Assembly: GCA_024233865.1 (NCBI GenBank)
Contig: JACKPA010000017.1
Location: forward strand, 62,001-126,000
Length of the DNA stretch: 64,000 nt
Reading direction: 5' to 3'
Source of the DNA: Leptospiraceae bacterium
GTDB lineage: Bacteria; Spirochaetota; Leptospiria; Leptospirales; Leptospiraceae
Under the pieces are notes generated by a model that had not been told where the DNA came from, made no database searches, and worked only from the letters and a program-made list of their open reading frames with translations. Made by a program: the position numbers and the translations under genes. This document shows, piece after piece, positions 39,489 to 48,121 of the stretch (position 1 is the stretch's first letter; every line of letters begins with the position of its first letter).

Positions 39489-40030
39489 TGTGTTAAAACC
39501 TCACCAATGTCATTTATATAGGGTTGCCTTTTTAACCATACGTTACCACTCCACAAGTCAAAATGTATGCGTCTGGAAGTATTTCCTCCAAGACTTTCCG
39601 ATACAACATTTAATCTGTTTTTTTTTACAATTAAGCGAGTAGCTTCAATATTCCTCTCGCCCATATCAAGCCTTTTTGTTTTTTCATTTTTAGCAGATAA
39701 AGTGTAAATATTCGGGAACATATTCGCTCCACCAAAAAGCTTTACATGGAATTCCGTTGCTTTGCTTTTTGACCTTTGGATTTCTATTTCAAATAACTTC
39801 CATGCTTCCTCTGCATAACGCCCATCCAATATATTTGGTTTTGAATTTAAGCTATTGATCCCTCTATAGGGCAGCATAAAATGACACATTCCACCGATTT
39901 TTTTGGCTGGATGCCACATACAAATAGAAATACAGGAGCCTAATATTGTCCTGATTCTTGTACTCTCATCTCCCCAAAAAAAATCTCCGGGTTGTAAAAA
40001 TATTTCTAATAAATGTTCCGGAGCTGTCAT
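39485..40030 (-). CDS. cheD: CheD, chemoreceptor glutamine deamidase
   Basis: 181 residues. The catalytic Cys lies in [12 protein letters not shown] with the following His in GMCHFMLP, and the conserved LFGGANMFP block is present. CheD deamidates receptor glutamines and in some species interacts with CheC. Its overlaps with cheB and cheR (4 nt each) mean the three are translated together. Confidence 0.93.
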   Translation of the reverse strand: MTAPEHLLEIFLQPGDFFWGDESTRIRTILGSCISICMWHPAKKIGGMCHFMLPYRGINSLNSKPNILDGRYAEEAWKLFEIEIQRSKSKATEFHVKLFGGANMFPNIYTLSAKNEKTKRLDMGERNIEATRLIVKKNRLNVVSESLGGNTSRRIHFDLWSGNVWLKRQPYINDIGEVLTQ

Positions 40031-40833
40031 ACTTTCCTGTAAATAGCTGGTCTTATGGATTTTAATGAATCTGTTATATTTAATAAAGTTTCAGCGTGCC
40101 CAATAAATAAATACCCTTTTTCATGTATCAAAGGCACCAGTTTTTCTACTAAACTTTTTCGAGTTGTTTGATCAAAATAAATCATTACGTTTCTTAATAG
40201 TATTAAATCAAATTTTCCCAGGTTGGGGAGAGGTTCTATTAAGTTTACATATAAAAAATTGATTTTTGAGCGAATCATGGTCGATATTTTAAAATAGCCT
40301 TCTTTAGAGCCTTTTCCTCTCAAACAATACTTTTTGAGATAATTTGGTGGAATTTGCTTTGCTTTTTCTATTGGATACATGCCCTGCCTTGATTTCTCCA
40401 AAATACGACTACTTATATCCGAAGCTATTATTTCCCACTTATTTTCACCCAAAGTATCAGATAAAACCATGCTCATTGTATATGGCTCTTCTCCAGAAGA
40501 ACAAGCGGCACACCAAACTCTGAAAATTCTTTTCCGATCAAAATTTTTTAAAATTTCATTTTTTAAAAACTCAAAATGAACAGGCTCTCGAAAAAAACTT
40601 GTTTCATTTGTTGTTAATAAATCAATAAAAATCTGCTTTTCTTGGTTTTGATCTTCGCTCGTAATGAAATTATAATATTCAATAAACTTCGAAAATTGAT
40701 AATATCTTAACCGAGAGGAAAGTCTACTAGCTATCAATTGCTTTTTCGATTCTGCCATGCTAATACCGGCAGAATCATAAATCAAATCTCTAAATAACTT
40801 AAATTCTTTTTCACTTATGGCTAATGGGTTCAT
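40027..40833 (-). CDS. cheR: CheR, chemoreceptor methyltransferase
   Basis: 268 residues. An N-terminal helical domain (AISEKEFKLFRDLIYDSAG) precedes the SAM-binding domain. FRVWCAACSSGEEPYTMSMVL is the SAM site, DISSRILEKSRQG and FDLILLRNVMIYFD follow. CheR methylates receptor glutamates, opposing CheB. It is the first gene of the cheR-cheD-cheB cluster, divergent from the GHKL-HDOD gene with 140 bp between them. Confidence 0.95.
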   Translation of the reverse strand: MNPLAISEKEFKLFRDLIYDSAGISMAESKKQLIASRLSSRLRYYQFSKFIEYYNFITSEDQNQEKQIFIDLLTTNETSFFREPVHFEFLKNEILKNFDRKRIFRVWCAACSSGEEPYTMSMVLSDTLGENKWEIIASDISSRILEKSRQGMYPIEKAKQIPPNYLKKYCLRGKGSKEGYFKISTMIRSKINFLYVNLIEPLPNLGKFDLILLRNVMIYFDQTTRKSLVEKLVPLIHEKGYLFIGHAETLLNITDSLKSIRPAIYRKV

Positions 40834-40973
40834 CTCATGTATGGATAAGAGAAACGTTTATAATGGAACAACCATATAAAAAATGGAAATCTATGTCTAT
40901 CTTTTTATAATTAAGTATACTTTAAAAAATGATAAAAAATATTGTATCAAAACTTTAGGAAAGAGATTGAAAG

Positions 40974-42494
40974 ATGGATGATAAGATTATTTTGTCTAAA
41001 TCCAAAAGTGGAGATTTTTATATTAATACAAAATCTTTTGATGTTTCAACAACTAAACTTAACCCTTTTATATTAAAATTTTTTTTTCTTAACGACGAGG
41101 TAAAAATAACAATCGGAAGGATTCTTGATAAAATATCTATTTACCTTGGAATTCTAAGCATACGTGACACCACGTACACTGTTTTAAAAGAGATGATTAT
41201 AAATTCGGTTAAAGCAAATTCAAAAAGAATTTTTTTTAAAGAGAGAGAGGCAGATATACAAAACAATCAAGATTATGAAAAAAATATATCTGAATTTAAA
41301 AAGGATTTTTTAGAAAATCAAGAAAAATATAACACCTTATTGAAAAAATACGATTATTACGTACTGATATTATTTCGATTTAATAAAGAGATGTTTCAAA
41401 TCAAAGTTAAAAATAACGTCTCCATAACAGATGAAGAGTTAAAAAGGATCAATCAAAGAATAGAGAAATCAAAGCAATATTCTGATATGAGTGAAATTTT
41501 TATGGATCAAGCGGACGAAACGGAAGGAGCCGGGCTTGGACTTTCTATGTCATTGCTAATGCTTAAAAACGAAGGTATTTCACCTGACAATTATACGATC
41601 ATACATTCAGAAAAAGATACTACAACAACAATAAACATTCCCTTAAAGTTTCATAAAAAGAATCCATCTTTCCAAAAAACTCAAGATATCATCTCAAATT
41701 TGGATACTCTACCTACTTTTCCTAAAACGATTACCAAGATTCAAGAATTAATATCCGACTCAAATGCAAACCTCGAAAAAATATCTGCTTTAGTGGAAAG
41801 CGATGTATCACTAGCCGCCAATATCCTAAAAATTGCAAACTCAGCAGCGTTTGCTCAGCAAAATCATGCCCAATCGATTGAGAGAGCAATTCAATTGATT
41901 GGTTTTAGGGAGCTTAGCAATATACTCTTTTCAGTCGGAACAAAAAGAATTATGGAGGATAAATATCCGGCATTTGAAGAAATATGGAAAAATGCAAATA
42001 AGTCAGCCTTTATTTGCAAGCTACTTGCCAACAGAATGGGTTTTAAAAACAACTTTACGACCAACCTAATTTCTGCCTCTCTATTGCATGATATAGGAAT
42101 GGTTGTGATCCTCTCGTTAGAACCTGAACTTACGAATCAAATCAAAAAAATTATCGGAGAGAGAGAAATTCCCGCTCTCCTTTCAATGGAAGAAATTTCT
42201 ATTGGAACCACTCATACAATAATAGGTCTTATGATTGCTGAAAAGTGGAATTTTCCGGAAACACTAAAAATTGCTGTACAGTACCACCATACTCCTCTAA
42301 TGGTTAATGAAAAATATCATTCCCTTATTTTTCCCGTATATCTCGCCAATAAAATCATAGATATTATCAATTTAGAATCTCAGTATTCTTATATTCACAC
42401 ACAGGTTCTAGAATATTTTGATTTTACCGATGAAAAAATCTTTATGAAATTTGTTAATCAAATAAAAAAGGAATACGCTCAAGAGATGTTTTAA
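40974..42494 (+). CDS. GHKL-type ATPase region fused to HDOD domain
   Basis: 506 residues. The first 225 look like a divergent histidine-kinase-type ATPase domain without DHp: an N-box-like LKEMIINSVKAN, VKNNVSITDEELKRI where the D-box would be, and GAGLGLSMSLLML near residue 190. The last 270 are an HDOD domain (LPTFPKTITKIQELI, VESDVSLAANILKIANSAAF, SLLHDIGMVVIL). HDOD proteins act in signalling and stress responses without known catalysis. No acceptor His lies in front of the ATPase part, so it may bind nucleotide or act as a switch. Divergent from cheR, with YggT convergent 5 bp after its stop. Confidence 0.83.
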   Translation: MDDKIILSKSKSGDFYINTKSFDVSTTKLNPFILKFFFLNDEVKITIGRILDKISIYLGILSIRDTTYTVLKEMIINSVKANSKRIFFKEREADIQNNQDYEKNISEFKKDFLENQEKYNTLLKKYDYYVLILFRFNKEMFQIKVKNNVSITDEELKRINQRIEKSKQYSDMSEIFMDQADETEGAGLGLSMSLLMLKNEGISPDNYTIIHSEKDTTTTINIPLKFHKKNPSFQKTQDIISNLDTLPTFPKTITKIQELISDSNANLEKISALVESDVSLAANILKIANSAAFAQQNHAQSIERAIQLIGFRELSNILFSVGTKRIMEDKYPAFEEIWKNANKSAFICKLLANRMGFKNNFTTNLISASLLHDIGMVVILSLEPELTNQIKKIIGEREIPALLSMEEISIGTTHTIIGLMIAEKWNFPETLKIAVQYHHTPLMVNEKYHSLIFPVYLANKIIDIINLESQYSYIHTQVLEYFDFTDEKIFMKFVNQIKKEYAQEMF

Positions 42495-42499
42495 ATCAA

Positions 42500-42769
42500 T
42501 TAAAGAATAATATAAACCGCCAATTTAACCAAATACAATATTCCAATTAAAATCGCAGGTGAAAAATCAATACTCACATTATTTCCAACATCCAAAGGTT
42601 TTATGATATTTTTAATCGGATCAAGAAGGGGTTTGTATAAATTATCCAAAGATTTATGAAAATTATAAAATTCCGGATTGTTTGGGGTTACAAAAAATGA
42701 TAAAATCCAATTGACCACAAGCCCAAAAATTAATAAATTAAGTATTGCAGTCAGAATAAAGGTTAGCAT
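42500..42769 (-). CDS. YggT-family membrane protein
   Basis: 89 residues with two hydrophobic segments (LTAILNLLIFGLVVNWILSFF and ILIGILYLVKLAVYIIL) around the family's loop LLDPIKNIIKPLDVGN. YggT proteins are small integral membrane proteins, linked in various bacteria to cell division or to osmotic tolerance, with no settled function. It is probably transcribed downstream of its own short leader; no gene nearby helps. Confidence 0.87.
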   Translation of the reverse strand: MLTFILTAILNLLIFGLVVNWILSFFVTPNNPEFYNFHKSLDNLYKPLLDPIKNIIKPLDVGNNVSIDFSPAILIGILYLVKLAVYIIL

Positions 42770-42855
42770 ACTTTTTCTCCTATATCGTTTCTAAGAATCT
42801 TTAGTTTGATTTTAAAAAGGTTAGTATACCTCTATTAGGAGGCAATAAATTTTAT

Positions 42856-44103
42856 TTAAATAGCATTAAAGGTGACAACCATCTCTAATTTTTTTGTAGG
42901 TGTCCCATTTGCAATTTCATGAAATATAATATTTAGAATTGAAATTTTGGCATTCAGTTTACTAATTATTTTATCAACCATGGTTAAACCAAGACCATAA
43001 TCCAAAGTTTCATATTTTTCATTTACATAAGCAGACAATCTAAAAAATGGCTCAAAAACAATATTTTGATATTCATCCGGTATACCAACTCTGCCTTTTT
43101 GATCTGTTGAAGGCGTATTCATAACAGAAACAGTAAAACTATCATCTACCAAATCAGCAATTATGATCACATCAGAATCTTTTATCGAAAATTTCATAGC
43201 ATTGATAATCAGTTCTTGCAGGGCTTTCCGAAAATATTTTAAGTTCATTTTTATAAATTTTTCAGAAAAAATAGACTTTGAATCATTAATTATAATTTTA
43301 TTATTTTTTATAGGGCTATATTTCTGTAATTGTACTTTAACCTTCACAATTTCATTATATATTTCTTCACAAGAAAGCTTATCTAGCTTTAATTCGTTGT
43401 GAATAATCCATTCCAGCTCCTCAAAACTATTCATCGCTTTTTGGATAATTTCCCCGTTTTCTTTGATAATATTTACCAAATCTGCATTTAAGATATAATC
43501 CCCTTTATCATTTCTTGGAGAAGCTAAAATAACACTAGTTAAAGAAGATATAATGCCAAAACCAGCTCCTTGGGTAAAACTAGTTCTAAGATTCTCAAAA
43601 AGAGTTGTATGAATATTTCCTTTTTGCTGTAGTTCGGATTTGAATTCAACTCTATCTTTGTATTTATACCACTCCATTTGATTTTCTAAGCGAATGATTT
43701 TCTCTTTATCTTTAATCTTTTTCATTTTTCTCAAAGAGGACATTTCCATAGCTTTTTGAATTTTTATCAAAATATCATCAACGTCTATTGGCTTAATCAA
43801 ATAATCATAAACACCCATTTTCATAACATCAATTATCAATTTAGGGTCCTCCTGGGCACTCATTACTAAAATCAGAGCATCTTCATCAATTTCTTTTATT
43901 GACTTGATTAGGTCTTTACCACTCATAATTGGTAAGCCAAGGTCTGTGATAACTATTTGCCCAGGGTCTGTTTTATATAGTTCTAATCCTTCTTTTCCAT
44001 TTCGGGCAATGTTCAAATTGTAATGATTTTTCTTTAGAACTTGTTCTACTATTTCAGAAACAAAGATATCATCTTCAACTATTAGCAATTTATCTTTTTT
44101 CAT
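42856..44103 (-). CDS. Atypical receiver-GHKL protein A (no recognisable acceptor His)
   Basis: 415 residues. A complete receiver domain (1-125; acceptor in IVITDLGLPIMSG, conserved Lys in YLIKPID) is followed by a helical region and an ATPase domain. The helical region lacks the H-box (HExxxP). Instead it has NLRTSFTQGAGFG, matching NLHTSLNSGAGIG in the protein encoded at 51801-53048. The ATPase domain has LQELIINAMKFS and YGLGLTMVDKI, but the G1 box reads MNTPSTDQKGRVGIP, with Asn where Asp normally contacts adenine. It may be a nucleotide-dependent switch rather than a kinase. 86 bp from yggT, same strand. Confidence 0.85.
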   Translation of the reverse strand: MKKDKLLIVEDDIFVSEIVEQVLKKNHYNLNIARNGKEGLELYKTDPGQIVITDLGLPIMSGKDLIKSIKEIDEDALILVMSAQEDPKLIIDVMKMGVYDYLIKPIDVDDILIKIQKAMEMSSLRKMKKIKDKEKIIRLENQMEWYKYKDRVEFKSELQQKGNIHTTLFENLRTSFTQGAGFGIISSLTSVILASPRNDKGDYILNADLVNIIKENGEIIQKAMNSFEELEWIIHNELKLDKLSCEEIYNEIVKVKVQLQKYSPIKNNKIIINDSKSIFSEKFIKMNLKYFRKALQELIINAMKFSIKDSDVIIIADLVDDSFTVSVMNTPSTDQKGRVGIPDEYQNIVFEPFFRLSAYVNEKYETLDYGLGLTMVDKIISKLNAKISILNIIFHEIANGTPTKKLEMVVTFNAI

Positions 44104-44392
44104 TTTTTCACACCAATTTACTAATATCAGTAATGGTGTCTAAGAAGCTAATGTCAAGCATGAATAAAAGATTATACTTTTTTTAATGCTTATCTTTTCC
44201 TTGTTCTATGAAAAACTAATTTTTAGTCTATTCTTATATATATTTTAATTGAAAAGAATCCACTTTTAATGGTTGTTAAATATTGTGTTCATTAACCCAT
44301 AATTGAAAAACCACATAAACCAATTGTAAAGTCGAAAATTTTGCTGAATGTATTTGCTATTCCAAGGCAGTATTACAAATTTTGAGGAAATT

Positions 44393-45121
44393 ATGAATAT
44401 CAAATTATTAATCATTTCTTATTTTATTATGTTTTTATCTGTATTTGGAAACTCTTTCCCTACGGATAACGAGGTAAAAAATGGAATAAAAAATATGCTA
44501 AGTAGTGAGCTAAAAGTAATGGATATTACTGAACTTATTATCGTGGAAAAGGGAAAATATGAACACCAATACAATTACTATCCTTTTAAAGTAAATATAA
44601 ATGGCACACCAAGAGATAGCAATGCACCCCCTTTATTCTTAAAGAATCCTGTGGAATTTGTAGTTTATAATAAAGATATCGATTACAAAAAAGGTTATGC
44701 TGTGTCCGGTGATTGGAAAATTACCCTTCGATCCTTTTTTATGGCTGAATACATATCCAAAGAATCAAAAAAGAATAGAGATATAACTCTTGTTAAAATG
44801 AACTATTCTAACGAAATTTTTGAGTTTCCGGAAGAATTGATTATTAAAACTGCGGATCCGGAAAAACCATCGGAAATCAAGTTAAAAGTCAATTTAAATT
44901 ATCGTTCTGAGCAACCGGAACTTAAAAACGAGCTACAAAAACAACTACCTACAATGGAAAAAATCATTATTTCTATTATGGAAAATAAAACTAAGAATGA
45001 ATTGGACACATTAGAAAAACAAAAGATTGTTAAGAAAGAGATAGAGTTTCAAATAAATCAAATTCTTCTAAACGGCAAAATAGATAAATTAGATTTCAAT
45101 AAAATAAGTTTTGAAGAATGA
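44393..45121 (+). CDS. Exported protein with FliL-like C-terminal region
   Basis: 242 residues from the ATG at 44393 (GAGGAAATT upstream); codons before it to 44348 are unlikely. A signal peptide (LLIISYFIMFLSVFGNS) precedes a domain I do not recognise. The C-terminal 60 residues (LPTMEKIIISIMENKTKNEL, then EKQKIVKKEIEFQINQILLNG) resemble the FliL C-terminal block. FliL proteins support flagellar motor stators from the inner membrane. Here the long extra N-terminal part and cleavable leader make it unusual. First gene of a four-gene operon with GH3 and STAS genes; its stop overlaps the next start by 4 nt. Confidence 0.7.
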   Translation: MNIKLLIISYFIMFLSVFGNSFPTDNEVKNGIKNMLSSELKVMDITELIIVEKGKYEHQYNYYPFKVNINGTPRDSNAPPLFLKNPVEFVVYNKDIDYKKGYAVSGDWKITLRSFFMAEYISKESKKNRDITLVKMNYSNEIFEFPEELIIKTADPEKPSEIKLKVNLNYRSEQPELKNELQKQLPTMEKIIISIMENKTKNELDTLEKQKIVKKEIEFQINQILLNGKIDKLDFNKISFEE

Positions 45122-45828
45122 TAAATACTTTAAAAGGATTTTTATATAAAATAACAGAAATAGATGAGCATATAGCTATTACAATGTTTACTTTAATGAG
45201 TAAGTATTATGATAATCTGAAATTAGAGAATTTTCTAAATGATTTAACCGACAAAGATTGTGTAATCTTATTAAAAAATTTAAAAGATGAAATCAAAGGT
45301 TTTACAACTTTAAAAATATATGACTTTGAAGTTGATAAATTTAATATAAAGGTTGTTTATTCCGGCGATACAATAGTTGAAAAAAGTTATACATGGGAAC
45401 TAGAATTGCATAGATGCTGGGGAAAGTTTGTTTTTGATTTGGTTTCAATGCAACCTGATTATAGGTTTTATTGGCTTTTAATATCAAAAGGCCATAAAAC
45501 CTATAAATTCTTACCGATCTATTTTAAAACTTTCTATCCCTGTTACCATGAAGAAACACCCCTATTTGAAAAAAAAATCATGGACATGTTTGGTAACTTA
45601 AAATTTCACAAAGACTATGACCCTCATGCCGGACTCATCTATAATGGTGGGAATAAAGATTTTCTAAAAAAAGGACAGCTTTTAATCCCTAAAGAGCCAA
45701 AGTCAAATCCACACATAAATTTTTTCTTGAATAAAAATCCTGAGTTTTTCAAAGGCAACGAACTAATGTGTATAACAAGATTGTCTTGGGATAACCTACA
45801 AAAAACCTATTATAGACTGATGCGCTAG
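45118..45828 (+). CDS. Hypothetical protein of the GH3 operon
   Basis: 236 residues, no signal peptide or membrane helix. I do not recognise the family. Conserved-looking parts are YTWELELHRCWGKFVFDLVS and the aromatic MQPDYRFYWLLISKGHKTYKF in the middle, then a His/Tyr-rich segment FKTFYPCYHEETP. The alternating fold and the aromatic core could suit an acyl- or acetyltransferase, but no motif shows this. It overlaps the upstream gene by 4 nt and the GH3 gene starts 11 bp later, so it probably works with the GH3 enzyme. Confidence 0.7.
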   Translation: MINTLKGFLYKITEIDEHIAITMFTLMSKYYDNLKLENFLNDLTDKDCVILLKNLKDEIKGFTTLKIYDFEVDKFNIKVVYSGDTIVEKSYTWELELHRCWGKFVFDLVSMQPDYRFYWLLISKGHKTYKFLPIYFKTFYPCYHEETPLFEKKIMDMFGNLKFHKDYDPHAGLIYNGGNKDFLKKGQLLIPKEPKSNPHINFFLNKNPEFFKGNELMCITRLSWDNLQKTYYRLMR

Positions 45829-45839
45829 ATGCATATAAT

Positions 45840-47519
45840 ATGGATGGATACCTGAATTTTTACTGGAACAGCATTCTTTTGAATGCAAACAAAGGAAAGG
45901 CAAAAGAATTTTATATATCTTTGGATAAGCTTGAAAATATCCAAAAAAAATATTTGCTATCCAATTTGTTTAAAAACAAAAACACGGCTTATGGTAAAAA
46001 ATATAACTTTAAAAACATCAATACAACTTCCGAATATCAAAAATATGTTCCAATTACTATCTACGAAGACTATAAAGAATATATCCAAGAAATTTTAAAC
46101 GGTGAAAAAAACGTTTTAACAAACGAAGATGTGCTTTTGTTTGAAATGTCAAGTGGTTCGACTTCTAATACAAAACTAATTCCGTATACAAAAAGTTTAA
46201 AACAAGAATTTCAAAATGGAATTGCACCATGGATTTATGATCTATATTCTAAAAGACCTTCTTTGTTATATGGAAAATCCTATTGGTCTATCACCCCCAT
46301 TATTCAAAATAGCTTAGACATAAAATCAAAAATTCCTATAGGTTTCGAAGAAGATGGTGAATATCTTGGAAAGTTTCAAAAATTCATAGTAGATAAGATA
46401 TTTGCAGCACCCAAAATTTTAAAACACGTGTCAGATATATTTATTTTTAGGTATATTACGCTATTATTTCTACTTAAGGAAAAAAATTTATCTCTGATTT
46501 CTGTCTGGAATCCTTCCTTTTTAATCTTATTATTAGAACCAATCTACGAATACAAAAACATTATAATGGAAGACCTGGAGAAAGGAACTCTATACTTTTC
46601 TGACTCTTTAGATAAAAAACTGATTGGAAAAATCACTTCCAAACTTGGAAAAAATAGAAATAGGAGCAATGAACTAAAATGTATATTTAGAGATGGGGCA
46701 AATTTGGGAGAGTTGTATTCCAAGATATGGCCCAACCTAAATTTAATTAGTTGCTGGGGCGATGGAAACGCAAAGCAAAGTATGAAAAATCTATCTATTT
46801 TATTTCCGAATGTTGAAATTCAAGAGAAAGGTTTATTGGCTACGGAAGGAATAGTTTCTTTTCCTTTTTTTGCAACCCAAGGAAAGGTTCTCGCTTACCG
46901 TTCTCATTTTTTTGAGTTTGAAGATAAAACTAATGGAGAAATAAAATTGGCACATGAAGTAAAAGCTGGACATGAATATTCTGTTATTTTAACAACAGGC
47001 GGAGGCTTTTATCGATACAAGCTAAATGACATAGTTCAGGTTATTGACTTTTTTCAGAAAGTCCCTTTACTAACCTTTTTGGGAAAAGAAGACACTATTT
47101 CTGATTACTTTGGAGAAAAATTGAATGAATGTTTTGTGAAGGAAATTTTAATAAATGTATTTGATAATTTTAAATTACAACCCGATTTTTATATGGTAGC
47201 ACCTGAAAATGAAAAAAATAATTTTTATTTTTATACGCTTTATATTGAATGTAGAAATCAAAATGAATATTTTAAAAGTATATATCCACAAATAAGAAAA
47301 GATATTGAACAAAAACTAAAAGAAAATTTCCATTATAACTATTGTAGAAAATTAGGGCAATTACAATTTTTAAGGATATTTTTGATAAATGGGTCGTCCA
47401 ATCAAGATTACTTAATTGGATGTCAAAAATTGAATCAAAAATTAGGAAATATTAAACCTGTAATTCTTCATACAAAAATGGGATGGAAAAACGTGTTTAA
47501 AGGTGAATTTTTAACATAA
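45840..47519 (+). CDS. GH3-family acyl-adenylate/amido synthetase
   Basis: 559 residues. The GH3 ATP-binding block SSGSTSNTKLIPYTKSL lies near residue 105, and GGGFYRYKLNDIVQVIDF with FLGKEDTISDYFGEKLNE follow near 380-430. GH3 enzymes of plants join amino acids to jasmonate or auxin through an acyl-adenylate; bacterial members have mostly unknown substrates. No AMP-binding homologue of other classes fits as well. Lies in an operon between the unknown 236-residue protein and the STAS protein. It lacks a clear ribosome site, so translation may depend on the upstream gene. Confidence 0.87.
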   Translation: MDGYLNFYWNSILLNANKGKAKEFYISLDKLENIQKKYLLSNLFKNKNTAYGKKYNFKNINTTSEYQKYVPITIYEDYKEYIQEILNGEKNVLTNEDVLLFEMSSGSTSNTKLIPYTKSLKQEFQNGIAPWIYDLYSKRPSLLYGKSYWSITPIIQNSLDIKSKIPIGFEEDGEYLGKFQKFIVDKIFAAPKILKHVSDIFIFRYITLLFLLKEKNLSLISVWNPSFLILLLEPIYEYKNIIMEDLEKGTLYFSDSLDKKLIGKITSKLGKNRNRSNELKCIFRDGANLGELYSKIWPNLNLISCWGDGNAKQSMKNLSILFPNVEIQEKGLLATEGIVSFPFFATQGKVLAYRSHFFEFEDKTNGEIKLAHEVKAGHEYSVILTTGGGFYRYKLNDIVQVIDFFQKVPLLTFLGKEDTISDYFGEKLNECFVKEILINVFDNFKLQPDFYMVAPENEKNNFYFYTLYIECRNQNEYFKSIYPQIRKDIEQKLKENFHYNYCRKLGQLQFLRIFLINGSSNQDYLIGCQKLNQKLGNIKPVILHTKMGWKNVFKGEFLT

Positions 47520-47551
47520 AATAGTTATTAGTTATTATTAAGGAGTGAATA

Positions 47552-47920
47552 ATGGAAACTTTAGACTTTGAGTCGGATTTAATTGTAGCCATAGATCGTA
47601 TTGATTCTGTAAATATACTTAGAATAAAGGGAAGTATATCAATAACGGATCAACTAAAAGTTGAAAAAATAACAGACACGTTTATATCCCAAAATAAAAA
47701 CAAAATTGTTTTTGATCTCCAACAACTGCGATTTATAGATTCATCCGGTATCGGTTTTTTTTTAAAGTTTTATAAACAATTAAAAAAACACGGTGGAAAA
47801 ATGGCTTTTATAAATCTGCAACCACAAGTAAAAAATATAATGGAATTAGCTCTTGTTAATCTTTTGGATGAATTATATTTTCCAACAGAAGAAGAAGCAG
47901 TTGATAGGCTTTCTTATTAA
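47552..47920 (+). CDS. STAS-domain protein, anti-sigma factor antagonist-like
   Basis: 122 residues, one STAS domain. The signature FIDSSGIGFFLKF holds the Ser that anti-sigma kinases phosphorylate in this family (SpoIIAA, RsbV). An AAGGAG lies 6 nt before the ATG. It is the last gene of the FliL-like/unknown/GH3 operon, 32 bp after GH3. The receiver-PP2C phosphatase at 21507-23051 is a candidate for its reactivation, but the partner kinase is not identified. Confidence 0.9.
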   Translation: METLDFESDLIVAIDRIDSVNILRIKGSISITDQLKVEKITDTFISQNKNKIVFDLQQLRFIDSSGIGFFLKFYKQLKKHGGKMAFINLQPQVKNIMELALVNLLDELYFPTEEEAVDRLSY

Positions 47921-48121
47921 AATCATGGCATTTCCGAAAAGTTTTTTGTTGTATTATCAAAAAAGTATTTTTGATATATTAAACCCTCCGCGTGAGATCA
48001 ACCTTCTTATTTTGAAATCCAAACGTCTTAAACAAAACTGACGTTAAACATGGTTTCTACGTCGGAGTTTCAGGTAGACCGCAAGCCATTTAACCCGAAT
48101 AATTAACTTTTCTTCTTATTT

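Noticed and set aside
47925..48041. Short plus-strand frame after the STAS gene
   Set aside because: 39 codons with no ribosome site or recognisable features.
48040..48063. Imperfect hairpin GACGT...ACGTC as the terminator of the GH3 operon
   Set aside because: Stem has mismatches and no U tract follows; kept only as a weak possibility.
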